Program-made: the position numbers and the translations under genes | NCBI GenBank assembly: GCA_019916065.1 | Contig: CM034243.1 | Location: 248,001-312,000, forward strand | DNA: 64,000 nt | Reading direction: 5' to 3' | Origin: Vitellaria paradoxa | Lineage: Eukaryota; Streptophyta; Magnoliopsida; Ericales; Sapotaceae | The notes under the pieces: generated by a model | What the model saw: only the letters and a program-made list of their open reading frames with translations | Databases searched by the model: none | What the model was told of the DNA's origin: nothing | Part shown: positions 1 through 11,318 of the stretch, in pieces | Position numbering within the stretch: position 1 is the stretch's first letter | Layout of the letters: each line of letters starts with the position of its first letter

Positions 1-436
1 AATTCTCAAAATAATAAAAAATTTTATTATTGTACGGCAAATTTTATATAGCAGTGACCGACCTTGATAGGTTAATCAGCAAGTATTCAATTGTTCTATA
101 GACCATGCAAGTAGGCCATTAATTCCTAGCTTTGTGTTCCAAACCGAAACATGTTTGTCATGTGTATATCCATATGCATACATACACATATATATAGAGA
201 GAGAGAGAGATGGGAGAAACTATAGACATTGCTAGGAGACACGAAAGTGCAAGTAAATCATGTAGCTTTTTTCTTCCGTTAATAATGTTGGTTATATGTA
301 CATATATACTTGAACCATATATAGAAGTCATTTCCAGAGGAATAATTTTCCGAAACAAAAAGAAATTTAGAATAGATTCTCCATTGTTTTGTTTCCAAGC
401 AAGCGATTGGATACAGTAGATGAGTTAATTATTTAC

Positions 437-724
437 CTGTCTCCAACAAGCTTGTACATTCTGTTTATCAGATCTTCTTCTTGTTCAGTCATCTTTATGA
501 ATTCCCACTCAATGCTACTCACCTCTGTCAACGCATCCGGATAAATATAGATGAGATGAGATAGACCCATTTCAGAATGAACAAAAGAGAAAAGAACCCA
601 TAAAAGGAAACAGAAAGAAAGTGAAAGAAACCAAAGGAAAATGAAGGGGGGCGGGGGAACTCATACCTTCAGAGCAACAAAACTTGTGGGTAGTCTTAAG
701 TTGCTTCCTGCGGGGCTTGTCCAT
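437..724 (-). CDS. CPC/TRY-like: R3-type single-repeat MYB, CPC/TRY/ETC family (partial)
   Basis: Two coding exons are visible: 724-667 (58 nt) and 524-437 (88 nt), with a 142-nt GT-AG intron. They give 48 residues starting MDKPRRKQLKTT and reaching EEVSSIEWEFIKMTEQEEDL, then NRMYKLVGD. This is the N-terminal half of the small R3-MYB repressors that compete with R2R3-MYBs for bHLH partners in the nucleus and set trichome and root-hair patterning. The start of the bHLH-binding signature (DLxxRxxxL) is intact, and as in the family there is no R2 repeat or activation domain. Exon 2 ends in GACAG before GTAAAT. The remaining exon, expected to encode W-ELIAGRIPGR-like sequence, is not found in 1-436, so the second intron runs off the window. 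The EWEFI and MTEQEEDL stretch looks closest to TRY and the MDKxRRKQ start to CPC; the exact paralogue cannot be decided from half a protein. Confidence 0.88.
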
Positions 725-950
725 GGCAAGGGTTTTACTTTATCAACAGGAAATGGAAGATACAACAGTTAAAAGAGAGAAGAACAAGTTGAAAATCGGT
801 TGATGAAAAATGGGAAAGAGAGTTATCATTTAATGGCACCGAAGAGAAGATTTTGGGAAGGCTCATTGTATGTCTCTAACATGTATGTATATAAAATGCG
901 TGCGCCATAGATTACATTGGGAGAGGAGCTCGAGGGCAGTGGAACGGCTG
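725..950 (-). promoter_or_regulatory. 5' leader and proximal promoter of the R3-MYB gene
   Basis: Read on the minus strand, TTTTATATACA at 896-886 is a good TATA box about 160 nt upstream of the ATG at 724, which fits a leader of roughly 130 nt. No upstream gene shares this promoter. The TATA assignment is by motif and spacing only. Confidence 0.45.
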
Positions 951-1675
951 GTCCTACCAAACAAACAAAAGATAAATGTGGGGTTGACTTGCAGTTGTTC
1001 TTCTTTGGTCATCTTCATGTTTGAGGTACAATAGGGTCAAAAAGAACACCCCCGGCAGCCCTTTTGTGATCTATTGCTAAATTTGGGCAATTAAATGACA
1101 TACTTACCCTTCCGTTCCTAGTGCCCAAGATGCCATTAGGTGCAAAATGGTCTTTCTATGTATACAATTAAGCAGTACCTTTCAATTAATCAACAAATTA
1201 TCTTAAACCACCTTCATGCGTGGCATTATTTTTTTAGGTGTTTCAATTACATAAAATTCATTTTTCAATGACCATTATTGTATAAAATAACTTTCTCTGC
1301 CAATCCATGGTCAGTGTAATGTGTGTGTAAATTTCCAACTTCCATATATTCAATTTGAAAAGGGTAAAATCTTTAGTGTGTATATATTATATAGTTTGTG
1401 TTTAACCTTCAATTTATCACTATCATGAGTTGTTAACTAAGCCCTATTCAAGTGTATTAATTAATTAATTAGTAGGCACTTAGACTATTTCTTTAGTTAA
1501 TCCAGTTCTGGTGAGATAGCTAAAGTCTAGTGTTACTGACATACAAGTGAATATTTTCTGACCCTTTCTGGTAAGCTAACAATTGATTATTATCATTGAG
1601 ACTAGCTAGGAAGGAGGAAGACAACGCAAGTGTTGGAAAGCAATACACACCATTTCAACTTCTAGCTAGCCTTTT
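951..1675. other. Intergenic, no gene seen
   Basis: Unique-looking AT-rich DNA upstream of the R3-MYB gene. No open frame with recognisable protein, no RNA gene and no clear transposon end were found. Distal regulatory sequence of the MYB gene could lie here, but nothing specific can be pointed to. Confidence 0.4.
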
Positions 1676-1679
1676 TGTT

Positions 1680-1945
1680 TGTTTTTTTTTTTTTTGGTTT
1701 TTTTTAGAATGATCAAAATTACTCTGTTACATTTTAAATATCTTTTAAATTATAATGGACAAAGTTTCAAATTAACAAAAAAATTTAAAAATCTAACTAC
1801 AAAAAAAATTATTTTTTTTCTTTCGAAAAAAAAGACTAACTTACAAACACAAAAGAAATTAAATTTTTAGTAATTAGTCAGTAGTTATTTATTAAAAAAA
1901 AAAAAAGAACTAACACTTTTTTTTTTCCCTCAAACTAAACCTCAT
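1680..1945 (+). mobile_element. MITE-like element, family D
   Basis: An AT-rich block of about 265 bp whose internal order of motifs (AAATTAACAAAAAA, then a TTAGTAATTAGTCAGTAGT-type stretch, then a T-run and CCTCAAACTAAACC) matches the blocks near 6221-6460, 9553-9825, 10591-10868 and 10934-11203. Repetition of the whole pattern at five places in one window is the evidence. No target duplication was found, so the ends are approximate. Confidence 0.45.
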
Positions 1946-2301
1946 CCTTTTCAGCCTTGTAGATGAGAGAACAAAGACAAAAATGGGAAGAGAATGAAAA
2001 TAATCAATAATCACAGAGAGACGGGACCAATTGGATCCCTAATTTCTGGTCTTTGACAGGCATTGTTGTGGTGGTTGAATTTACTCAAAATGACAGAGAC
2101 AGAGATAGAGACTCGATCCGGAAACTCGTCGAGGGGCCAATAATTAGAGCTCTAATGTCAATAAATTTTCAAGTGCGTGGTAATAAATTTCTGTTATGAT
2201 ATTATATATTGTTGTGGTTGTTGAAATTTTGAAAAGTGGTTGGGCTAATTATACAAGTTGTCGGAAATGCTCATCCTTTGTCCAAAATTATATATATAAG
2301 T

Positions 2302-2438
2302 TTTATTTGGGATGGTAAAAAAATTCTAAAAAATGGTAAAAAAATATTAAAAATTACTTACTTTTTATTTCACTATACGAATTATAAATCCATAACTTAT
2401 TTCATTTTATCTCACTTTTTGTCACTTTAAACACCCTC
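2302..2438 (+). mobile_element. MITE-like element, family C (Tourist-like ends)
   Basis: About 137 bp beginning TTTGGGATGGTAAAA and ending TTTGTCACTTTAAACACCC. It shares with the copies at 6648, 20642, 21195, 26596 and 34141 the core 'ttattt..ttat.tcactata.gaattataaat.cataa' followed by 'ttatctcactttttgtcact'. Inverted ends of the form GTGTTTAGAG/TTTGG suggest a small non-autonomous DNA transposon. Borders are approximate. Confidence 0.5.
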
Positions 2439-2973
2439 ATAGTAATTATGACATATAAAAATAATAAATCCGAATTGGGAGGGTGGGCGTGGAGACGGTT
2501 CAACTAACAAATGATTTAGAGAGAAAGACAAAGGCGCACTGAATAGCTTAGAAATTCATAATGGCATGCAAATTATTGTGTTTGAAATTCAATTATGGAG
2601 ATAAGGCATTGATATACAATCATAACACATAACAGAGAATTAATTAAAATAATGTGGGTAAAGGTGAGTTTATAATTTCAAAGTAAGATGTTTACAAATA
2701 TATAATTTATTTGTAAAATTATTACTGTCATGTTATTTAGTATAAATTTTTTATTTTATTTTATGATCTTATATTATTCGCACCAGTAATAAAAAATACC
2801 TCTTAATACAATCTCTCTCATGGGGTTGGGGGGGGGGGTTAAGCCATTATCTCAGGGAGAGAGAGATTAAAATTTGGGACTAAAGTTGCATACATTTTTT
2901 AAGACATGAACTAATATGCGGGAAAAATCATAACAATCAAAGTATGTTACAAAATAGAAAACGCATTGTCCCG

Positions 2974-3235
2974 AAAGGAGTAGTCGAGTTGGTTCGAATT
3001 GCGGGTTAAAGGGCCTGGGACCAATAGGTTTCGGATTCGACTCCTCTTGGGGGCAGTCATTCCTTTAATTGTGGAGGACCATCTAACAGTTTTCTCGGCT
3101 GAGCCAATCAGTCAGGACTTGCCTAAGCTGATTTACCTCCTCGTGATTTTTTGTCGACTAAGATCACGGGATGAACTTCACCCAGTGCACACTCATAGAT
3201 AGTGATTGTATACTTCTTCCCGACCCTAGAATATA
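2974..3235 (+). mobile_element. Degraded tRNA-derived SINE-like copy
   Basis: The block is less AT-rich than its surroundings. It starts GGAGTAGTCGAGTTGGTTCG (A-box-like) and about 40 nt later carries GGATTCGACTCC, a good match to the RNA polymerase III B box. It ends near CTTCTTCCCGACCCTAGAA, resembling the 3' part of plant Au-type SINEs as I recall them. No A tail or target duplication was identified. An open frame at 2999-3202 is only the SINE body. Confidence 0.5.
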
Positions 3236-3572
3236 GAAAGCACATTTGAGAGGGCAAAACTTAAATTAAAGTGAACGTGTAAACATCACGGATAAGATTC
3301 TGGGACAGCCAATTGAGAGAGTGAGAGAGAGAGACAAGTGACTTTGTGGGGTCGTACAGGTTGGACTCAGGGCTTTGATTACAAGGAAACGAGTGATTAA
3401 GAAAAAAAGAAATTGCATGTCAGCATTTGGTTTGATACATGTCTATTAATTAATATAATTAGTGGGTTGAATTTTGGTTGAGAGTTGAGACCGTCAGTTT
3501 CAACATTTTTCTGTCATATAGTGTTCATGATTGCATCCAAGACCTTTTTGAAGCCAATATTCCTTCATGCGT

Positions 3573-3884
3573 AGGGGCCGTTTCGCACAACATTTTGTTA
3601 AAAAAACTATCTATTTTTTTTTTTTTTTTGGTGTTTTGGTAAACTATTGATTTTTATCATTTTTCTACTCAGTTACATTGACTTGTTAACTTAAAAATTA
3701 TTAAAAGTTGTTAAAATTTTCAAAAATTATTAAAAAGTTATCAAAAGTTACTAAACATTTTACCAAATTTCTAAAAGTTGTTAAAAATTACTACTTACTA
3801 CATTAAACATATCAAAAATTACAACTAATAACTTTTGATACAAAAAATAAAAATTATTAAAAATTATGCTTCTAAACGTTCCCA
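3573..3884 (+). mobile_element. MITE-like element, family A
   Basis: A block of about 310 bp from GGGGCCGTTTCGC to CTAAACGTTCCC, so the two ends are inverted versions of GGG-ACGTTT. The interior is a series of AAAAATTATTAAAAGTTGTT words. The block at 15919-16243 is the same sequence in reverse orientation, including the 'catcaatttttgtcacttttttactcaat'-like segment. Two independent copies support a dispersed element. Confidence 0.55.
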
Positions 3885-4338
3885 GATATGTATATATGTA
3901 TGTATTTTTTGTTTGGTTCATTGTAGGCTTTTAGTTGGGACAACTTGGCTCTGTGGGTTATATGTGAGAACAAACAAAAGCATGAAACAACAACATTTTA
4001 GGCAGCTTTCACAAGGTTAATAATTACAAAGCTTCTCAGCCTTTTATCAGGCGAAAGACTGATCATCTTTCGGGGTGTTGGTAACATTTATATGCAATTT
4101 TGGGGGGAAAGGAGTTAAAATCTCAACCGTCCAGGCCATTTACCGGTGCTTCAAAACAAAGACCAAATTGACCAGCGCATTGAATCACTGACCATGAAAG
4201 AATTCGATCTCCCCATTTTAAGCAAGAACAAATCTAGGATATGGTAAGAGAGATGCTTTTATGCGCTGACCTAAGATTCCTCCACCTTTTCTTTTCTTTT
4301 TTCTCACCTTGAGATCGCCTTTCTCAAATCAAAACATC

Positions 4339-4471
4339 TCATTTTTTTTTTAAAATTCTACAATTCTCTGTAAATTTTTATAAATTTTTAATTTTTGACT
4401 TATTACATGAATTATAAAATTATTATATATATGAATTTATATTAATTTTTTGCACTCCAAATGCACCCTAA
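4339..4471 (+). mobile_element. MITE-like element, family B
   Basis: About 130 bp with the family B interior (ATTCTACAATTCTCTGTAAA, a tattacatgaattataaaat core) and a right end CACTCCAAATGCACCCTAA, which inverted reads GGGTGCATTTGGAGTG. Sister copies lie near 5545, 7043, 7727, 17010, 21366, 23812 and 32749. The left end is degraded. Confidence 0.4.
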
Positions 4472-4992
4472 ATTTATTTTATTTCTTTTTGAAAATAGGA
4501 ATGAAAAATAATAGAATATTCAAAAATTTTCATTCTTAAAATAATGGAATATTCAAAACTTTTCATTCTTACATTTGGTTTGCTAGATTAAGAGAGAGAT
4601 ACAGGCGGGGAGAATGGGGGAATAGAGTTAATATTCTATCTTTTTTCCTTGCAAAGCCAAACAAAAATAAATATTAATTTTCTTCGCAATTTCTCTAGTT
4701 TTTTTTTTTTCACATTAAAATTTTATTTTCTTTTTTTTTTTCTCCAAATCAAACAAAGACTAAACTCTAGTTAATCAAATATATTTACTTCTACAAGATA
4801 GCACGTATTAATACATAAAACTATATGTACTTACAAGAAGACTTAGAAGGGATGGCAAATATAATCCACAAGCTTATGCATGGGCATTTTTTTGAAGTTT
4901 AATTCTCGGTGATTAGAAACAAGTCAAAAGACACTAATTTAATTAGAAGCATGATAAATCTTATCAAAGCAAGTGTCATTAGATTTCTTATA

Positions 4993-6152
4993 TAGGGATG
5001 GTCATCTCGACCAATCCACCTGAATTCGATCCATTATTTGAGCTGAATGGATGGGGGATTCAAATATTTTTTTATAGATTGGATCGGATTTGAGTTTGTT
5101 GTTTGAAAAAATTTGAATATTGGATTAGATATGAAGAGGAGGTTACCTCCGTCCCGATCTATTTCGAATCTGATATTCTATCAGGATCTACGCTGATTTG
5201 CCCTGATCTATCTCGATTTATTCTGAGAATATCCAAACAAACCTAAATCATTTGGATTCTTGATGATAACATCACCACCATAACATGATAAACAACATTC
5301 ACATTCATCATATTTCAGACTTATTGAATATCAATATTTTTATCATTAAAATAAATATTGATAAATATATTTAAAGTAAAAATTATCATCGTTTTATATT
5401 AATTAGGGTGCATTTGAAGAAAAATTATAAATTTAATTTTTTTTGACTTTTGTGCAAATTAAAATTTAAAAGTTTAAATTTATTTTTTTCATACACAAAA
5501 ATTAAGAAAACTTAAAAAGGTAAATTTAAAATTTTATAAGGTATATCATTTGGAACTCTACAAAATAATATAAATCTATATAAAATTAAAATTTTTTACT
5601 TATTATGCAAATTACGAAACTATAACTTTTACAAAATTATATTAATTTATATAATTTCAAATACTCCATCATAACTTATAAACTCAATTATTTTTAAAAA
5701 AAATCTAAATACAAATTTTAAAAAATAATTAAAATATTTTGTTTGTCATTTTAGGATAATGTTAGTACAGAATTATACATCTTTATTTTGTGTTAGTGAA
5801 ATGGTACTTTGGTAAAATATTAATTTTGGAGATGTGTATATATTATTTTGATAAATTATTATTATGATGATATTTATGTATTATTTTGATTTTAGAGATA
5901 AATTATTTGATAGTAATAGGTTACATATTCAATCAAGTAATGTATCAAGTTATGGGCAAATTTGGAGACGAGCGGAAAGTTCAAATTTTCAGATATCTGC
6001 GTATATATTCGTTCTTCATTTAGAGTGGGGATTGAGATTCAAAAAAAATATCCGTTCTGAATTCGAGACAAATTCAGAGGCGGATGGAGAGTTCGGACTT
6101 CGGATTTGAATATTATTATATCCACTTCCGAACTAGTCCATTGCCATCCCTA
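4993..6152. mobile_element. hAT-like non-autonomous element (1.16 kb) with a near-perfect 8-bp TSD
   Basis: The ends are inverted: TAGGGATGG at 4993 and CCATCCCTA ending at 6152. The flanks are TTCTTATA (4985-4992) and TTCTTATT (6153-6160), an 8-bp target duplication with one mismatch, as expected for hAT elements. Both subterminal parts share GGATTTGAATATT-like words in opposite orientation. A family B copy at 5545-5670 lies inside. The frame at 5864-6109 has no recognisable protein and there is no transposase. Confidence 0.55.
5545..5670 (+). mobile_element. Family B MITE-like copy nested in the hAT-like element
   Basis: The segment runs from TTTGGAACTCTACAAAATA to TTTCAAATACTCCATC and has the family B core (acttattatgcaaattacga). 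It sits well inside the inverted ends of the 4993-6152 element, so it probably inserted later. Ends are approximate. Confidence 0.4.
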
Positions 6153-6220
6153 TTCTTATTAATCATGCAACTCAAAACCTAAACCACGACAATAAAATTC
6201 CTTGATCACATGTGTAAAGA

Positions 6221-6460
6221 TTTAATTTGGGATGAGAAAAAGTTATTTTTTTTTAACTTTTTTTTATAGTATTTAAGAAAGGAAAAAAAAATTAGTTTCT
6301 CTTTAGTAATTAACTTTTTGATTTTTTCGTTAATTTTTTATTTTTATTTTTAATAATTTAAAAAAGTTTAAGATATAAAAAATAAATTTAATTATTTTTA
6401 ATAAATAAAAAAATTAAATAATCAAAAACTGAGAAACACTGGTGTTTTCCAAACAGAACG
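6221..6460 (-). mobile_element. MITE-like element, family D (reverse)
   Basis: TTTAATTTGGGATGAGAAAA to GTGTTTTCCAAACAGAA. The order of T-run, TTAGTAATTAACTTTTTGA, TTCGTTAATTTTTTA and TTTAAAAAAGTTTAAGATAT is that of the family D copy at 9553-9825 in the same orientation. No target duplication was found. Confidence 0.4.
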
Positions 6461-6647
6461 GAAGACATATGTGTGTATCTTTTCCATCAAACTTGACAAG
6501 GTAAATAATGACAAAATTGGCACGCGAGGTTGTAGCCTTTTAGTATTTCGAAGTGCTGTTCTCTTTTTCCTAAAAGGCTTTGAAGTTTGATGTACTTTGA
6601 TTCTCTGAGTCATCTAGCTTCCGTAAGTGTGCCTGAGACGCGATGAT

Positions 6648-6782
6648 CAATGTTGCGAAATTTGAAAATTTTTTTAAATTTTTAAAAATTATTTATTTTT
6701 TACTTTATTACATAAATTATAAATTTATAAATTATTTTAAATTATCTCACTCTACTTTAATTTTTTTATTTCAAACATCCTA
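6648..6782 (+). mobile_element. MITE-like element, family C
   Basis: About 135 bp with the family C core (aaaattatttattttttactttattacataaattataaa, then attatctcactctactttaa) and right end TTTCAAACATCC. It compares by eye with the copies at 2302 and 26596. Confidence 0.45.
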
Positions 6783-7042
6783 AATAAACTGTTACGCTAT
6801 ATTAGCTAGACAATAAATACAAGAGCAGAAACAAAAATTATCTTTTTATATCAAGTATTTTTACGTTTGACTGGTTTTTTTTTCTTTAGTCACAGATTTA
6901 ATCATTTTTATTTTTATCAATTTATGAGCTACAAAGTTTCCGATTTTATATGATATTCTTAAAATCCTATAAAAAATAGAAATAACTACTCTTTATTACA
7001 AAAAAAAAAAATAATAATAATAATAATACGCCTTGAATGGCT

Positions 7043-7202
7043 CTGTTTGGAGTTTAAAAAAAAAAAATTCTACAAATCTCTATAAACATGAATTACGAGA
7101 TAATAAAAATTAAATTTTTCACGAATTACACGAATTACGAGATATTTATTTTTATAATTTTATACAATTTTATATGATTTTATATAACTCTAAACACAAC
7201 CA
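7043..7202 (+). mobile_element. MITE-like element, family B
   Basis: Left end GGCTCTGTTTGGAGTTT; right end AACTCTAAACACAACC, which inverted reads GGTTGTGTTTAGAGTT, so the element has terminal inverted repeats. The interior has TCTACAAATCTCTATAAA and repeated 'cacgaattacgaga'. The reverse complement aligns along its length with the copy at 23812-23983. Confidence 0.55.
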
Positions 7203-7726
7203 ATAACTAAATTTTATCCCTATTGTAGTACAAAAGTAACGCTCTAGGCTCCTTGGAGAATTTTATTCTTATAGTCATGAATCAGAGACGGTGTTTTTAC
7301 AGATTTTCAATGAGTTTTCGCGAAATATCAAATCTGTATTACTGCTATGTCGTACTGCTTGGGTAAACAACTCATCCGTGAACCAATCTAAATCTAAACA
7401 TATAAAATTTGGAAAATTAAAAATAATTGAGAAAGAAATTTAATTTAATAATAAATATTTTTTTATATTTTTCATCATTTTCTTTTTTTTTTCCCAAAAT
7501 TTTGCTCCAATCACCCTCTGAAAGATCGAATATTTGCTAAATCTTAAAGCTCTCCCCCCCTTCCTTCCCCAACATTTCCCTAGTAATTTTTTTTTCAAAA
7601 CTTCTAATAACTCCTTGTCTATATATAAGAACAAATATTAATTTAATTTTTGAAACTTCTTATAATCCCTTTGTCTGTAATTTTTATATATATGTCAGCC
7701 CCCAATCAAATATCCAGCAGAGTCTG
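7203..7726. other. Intergenic, no gene seen
   Basis: Unique AT-rich sequence with short T and C runs. Open frames here translate to low-complexity Lys/Phe-rich peptides without family resemblance. Confidence 0.35.
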
Positions 7727-7871
7727 AGTGTGTTTGTGTTTGAAGTTGTATAAAATTATAAAAATTAATGTCTCCTATTTCATGCAGTGAGTGAAAATTT
7801 TAAATTTATTATCCCGTAATTTGTATTTATAAAAATTTGTGAAGTATTGTATTGACTTGAAACGGACCCTC
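7727..7871 (-). mobile_element. MITE-like element, family B (reverse)
   Basis: Begins GTGTTTGTGTTTGAAGTTGT and ends ACTTGAAACGGACCCT, inverted ends of the GG-TCCGTTT-AAGTT type. The core gtgagtgaaaattttaaat then atcccgtaatttgtattta matches the copy at 23812-23983 in the same orientation. Confidence 0.55.
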
Positions 7872-9435
7872 TATCGCAAGTGGGTCGGCTTTTTCACTTC
7901 ATTTGTTCGATCCCAGTTGGATTGCCTTCTCCCGGCCCGATTCATAAACTCCCCGGTTGACATTTATAATTCAACTAGCAAGCTAGGTGCAACTAAATTC
8001 CAAGTTTCCATTACAGTGATTGATGGTGCGTTGTGTTCTTAAATTATACGCTGAATTAACAGCACATATATAGATATATATAATCCACAAATATGGATTT
8101 TTATTTTTTATTTTTTTTGGCTGCCAACTATGGCCTCCGTCACTCGTTGTCTCTTTCCTAGTGGATGTTTCAATAAGTGCCGGCAACAGTGATGTTCTTT
8201 CTGGCAAGTCCCAGTCCTCTCCTATCAATCGGAGCTCATCTTGATCTGTCTGTGAAAAAAAAATAAAAGAAAGAAGTACAATTGCACGCATGCATTGCAT
8301 GCTGTTTTCTGAAACTCCCTGTCAATCTTTACTGTCATATGTATATTTACGTATCTCGTGATTTGGTAATAGATTGGATAAGAGATTAATTTCTGTCTCC
8401 TTACTCGGGATAAATTATTCATACTATACTGTCTGTCATGTAGTGTGACTGCCTCCGTAATTTTAGCGTTGGGAAAGTATGACATCTCTGTCCACATGTT
8501 TTATAATCGCAGTGAAACTCCTTGAAAAATCACCATCACATGGAATAGTTTTTCCATCACTTGCATTAATAGGCACCTTTTACTGTAAGTAATGTAAGCG
8601 GTAAAAAAAAAAAATTTAAAGAAGGCAAGTTCTAATTTGATAGTTGTTACCAAAAAAGTAAAAAAAGTCCAACCAAGTTGTATGAATCTGTCTATATATT
8701 CCCCATGCTACGAGCTGAGCTGTGGAGATCAGGGCGGCCAATGGGATTCGCAAGCGAGTTGTATGAATCTATACACCCCAATTTTATGAGTTGAAACTTT
8801 GGGAGGAGTGGCCTACGAGATTCCGATGGTACAAGCAATATGGTAAGCGGCTCCACTCCAATGAAAAATTACCACCGTAGAGTACAGAAGCTTAGTAGTT
8901 TGTTCTGATTTCATATTGCTTGATCGTGATTCAGTAATATGATATGTAACAGATTCACTCACTACCTTTTAATGCAAGTGATGGGCTAATAAGAAATTCG
9001 AGAAGTCATATTCCTTACACTCTTTGGACTCACCATCCATTCTTAGCATAGCAAAAAAGGGACTTTTAACCCCCCCCCCCCTCCCCCAAAAACAAAACCA
9101 AAAACAAAAAAATCTACCCTTCTCTTCATAACAACCGGAAAAAATTAATAATAATAGATTCGTAAATAAATTAATTAAACAATAGAAAACAAAGAGACTG
9201 AACTTGTAAATAAAATAACCAAAAATTCTACTCTCATCGTTCTTTTATACCGTACGAGTCACCGCTCGTTTATTTTTTTTTATTGATAACTATTAATAAT
9301 GATTGGTATATTTCGCCTAAAATTATTACCATCGTAAATATTATTTTTTATTTAAAAATTAATAATAAAAATATAAGCAGTGATTGGTGTGAGATAAAAA
9401 TGTCATAAAAATAACTTTATTGATAAATGACATAT
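7872..9435. other. Intergenic, no gene recognised
   Basis: Mostly unique sequence. At 8670-8800 a segment with 'gttgtatgaatct' followed by 'cccca' occurs twice in imperfect form. 9069-9085 is a C run. Minus-strand frames at 7983-8300 and 8225-8497 are open but show no family motifs or splice context and are not called. Confidence 0.35.
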
Positions 9436-11318
9436 GAAACTACCCATTCAAGTAGGAAGCGGTCGGTGATGTTAGCCCGCTGCCAGCTATTACTGGCCTC
9501 ACGATTTCTTTTTTTTTTTTTTTTTTATTTGAATGTGATGTTAACCGTAAACTTGGACCGAATTTGGGAAAAAAGTTAATTTTTTTTTTAAGTTGACTTC
9601 TAACTAACTATTAAAAAATTAAATTTTTTGTTCAAGAAGAAAAAATGTTAATTTTTTAGTAATTAATTTTTTAACTTTTTGTTAATTTGATATTTTTACC
9701 CTTCAATATTTAAAAAAATTTAAAATATAATATGATAAATTTAATCATTTAAAAAATCAAACAACCAAAAAAACTAGTAGCGAATGACTAAATTGCCAAT
9801 TGTTTCCTAAACAAAGCCCCCAACATCAATCAACCCAACGATTTTATTTTTTAGTTTGTAAAAATCTAGATCAAATAATAAAAATATTTTTAAGTTATTA
9901 GATAATATATTAATTATATTGAATATTAAAATATTCAACAATAAAATTTATTTTAAAATACTGTACCAAAAATTTAGTTAGGAATATAATTTAAAAATAT
10001 TTTTGAATGAATTTTTAAAATATTTAAAAATAAAATTTATCAATATAATTTAAAATATTATAATAAAAATTTAACTATTATAAAAATCAAAATATCTATA
10101 TATATCTCATTGAACTTATATAAAAAGTATTTTCTATTATAAAAAATAAATTATACCGATAACTTACTTTTTTATAATAATTCAAGTAACATTTATAATA
10201 ATTCAAGAAACAATTGTTAAAAAATTTGGAAAAACAATTTATCAATATAATTTATTTTTTATGATAAAAATATTTTTTATTCGAGTTTAATGAGACATAT
10301 GTAGATACTCTGATTTTTATAATAGTTGAATTTTTAGTATAATATTTTAAATTATATTGATAAATTTTATTTTTAAATATATTAGAAATATTTATTTAAA
10401 AATATGTTAAATTTATATTGCTAACTAAATTTTTATTATATTATTTCAAAATAAATTGTAGTTTTAAAATTTTAATGTTTAATACAATTAATATATTATC
10501 TAATAACTCAAAAATATTTTTATTATTTGACCCAACTTTCTTCCAAAATAACAAATAAAAAATAAAATTGTACGGTTGATTGATGTTGGGGGCTGTGTTT
10601 GAAAAAAAAATTGGTAGCTCGACTACTAGTTACTAGTTTTTTGTTTGTTTTTTTTTGAATGACTAAATTTATCTTCTTGCATTAGAAACTTTTTTAAATA
10701 TTGTAAGGTAAAAATGTCAAATTAACAAAAAAATACTACTACAAAAATGCATAAACATCACTAGTTTTTTTTTCGAACACAAAAATTAACTTTTTAATAG
10801 TTAGTTAGTAGTCAACTACAAAAAAAAAGTTAACTTTTTCTTTCTTCTTAAATCCAACCAAAGTTCCCAGTTATTTGATCTAGATTTTTACAAAATAAAA
10901 AATAAAATTACTGGGTTGATTGAAGTTGGAGACTGTACTTGGGAAAAATTGGTAGTTTGGCTATCAACTATTAGTTTTTTATTTTTTTTAAATTGATTAA
11001 ATTTACTCTCTTTTATTTAATTTTTTTAAATATTAAAGAGTAAAAATGTTAAATTAACAAAAAAAAAAAAGTAAAAAACTAACCATTAAAAAATTAATTT
11101 TGTTTCCTCTTTTAAACACAATAAATAAATTTTTTAATAATTAATTGGTAGTCAACTACAAAAAAATTTTTTTTTTTTCAAATTCAGCCGAAATTTCTGG
11201 TTAAAATCACATTCAAACGGCAGAAAAAAGAAAAAAAAAAAAAAGGAATGATCGTGCGACTAGCAAACGCTGACAGCGGGCTAACATCACCCGTGACGTC
11301 AGGCTTCCGTTCAGGTGG
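9436..11318. mobile_element. Large near-palindromic inverted repeat (about 1.9 kb), foldback-like element
   Basis: The left arm runs about 9436-10190 and the right arm from about 10200 back out to 11318. Examples: GGTGATGTTAGCCCGCTG (9465 on) is matched inverted by CAGCGGGCTAACATCACC near 11274; TTTGAATGTGATGTTAACC near 9528 by GGTTAAAATCACATTCAAAC near 11200; and the centre CTATTATAAAAATCAAAATA near 10077 by TCTGATTTTTATAATAG near 10325. The spacer is only a few bases around 10195. Family D blocks form part of both arms. No transposase or target duplication was found; the outermost 25 bp of each arm is more diverged. Confidence 0.75.
10561..11203 (+). repeat. 340-bp tandem duplication inside the right arm of the inverted repeat
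   Basis: AATAAAATTGTACGGTTGAT at 10561 recurs as AATAAAATTACTGGGTTGAT at 10901, and the following family D blocks (10591-10868 and 10934-11203) match in order. The left arm has this segment only once (9553-9825 reversed), so one arm was duplicated after the palindrome formed, or one copy was lost. Confidence 0.7.

Noticed and set aside
7983..8497. Overlapping minus-strand open frames of 105 and 90 codons
   Set aside because: Composition is unremarkable, no family motif, and the two frames cannot be joined by convincing splice sites.
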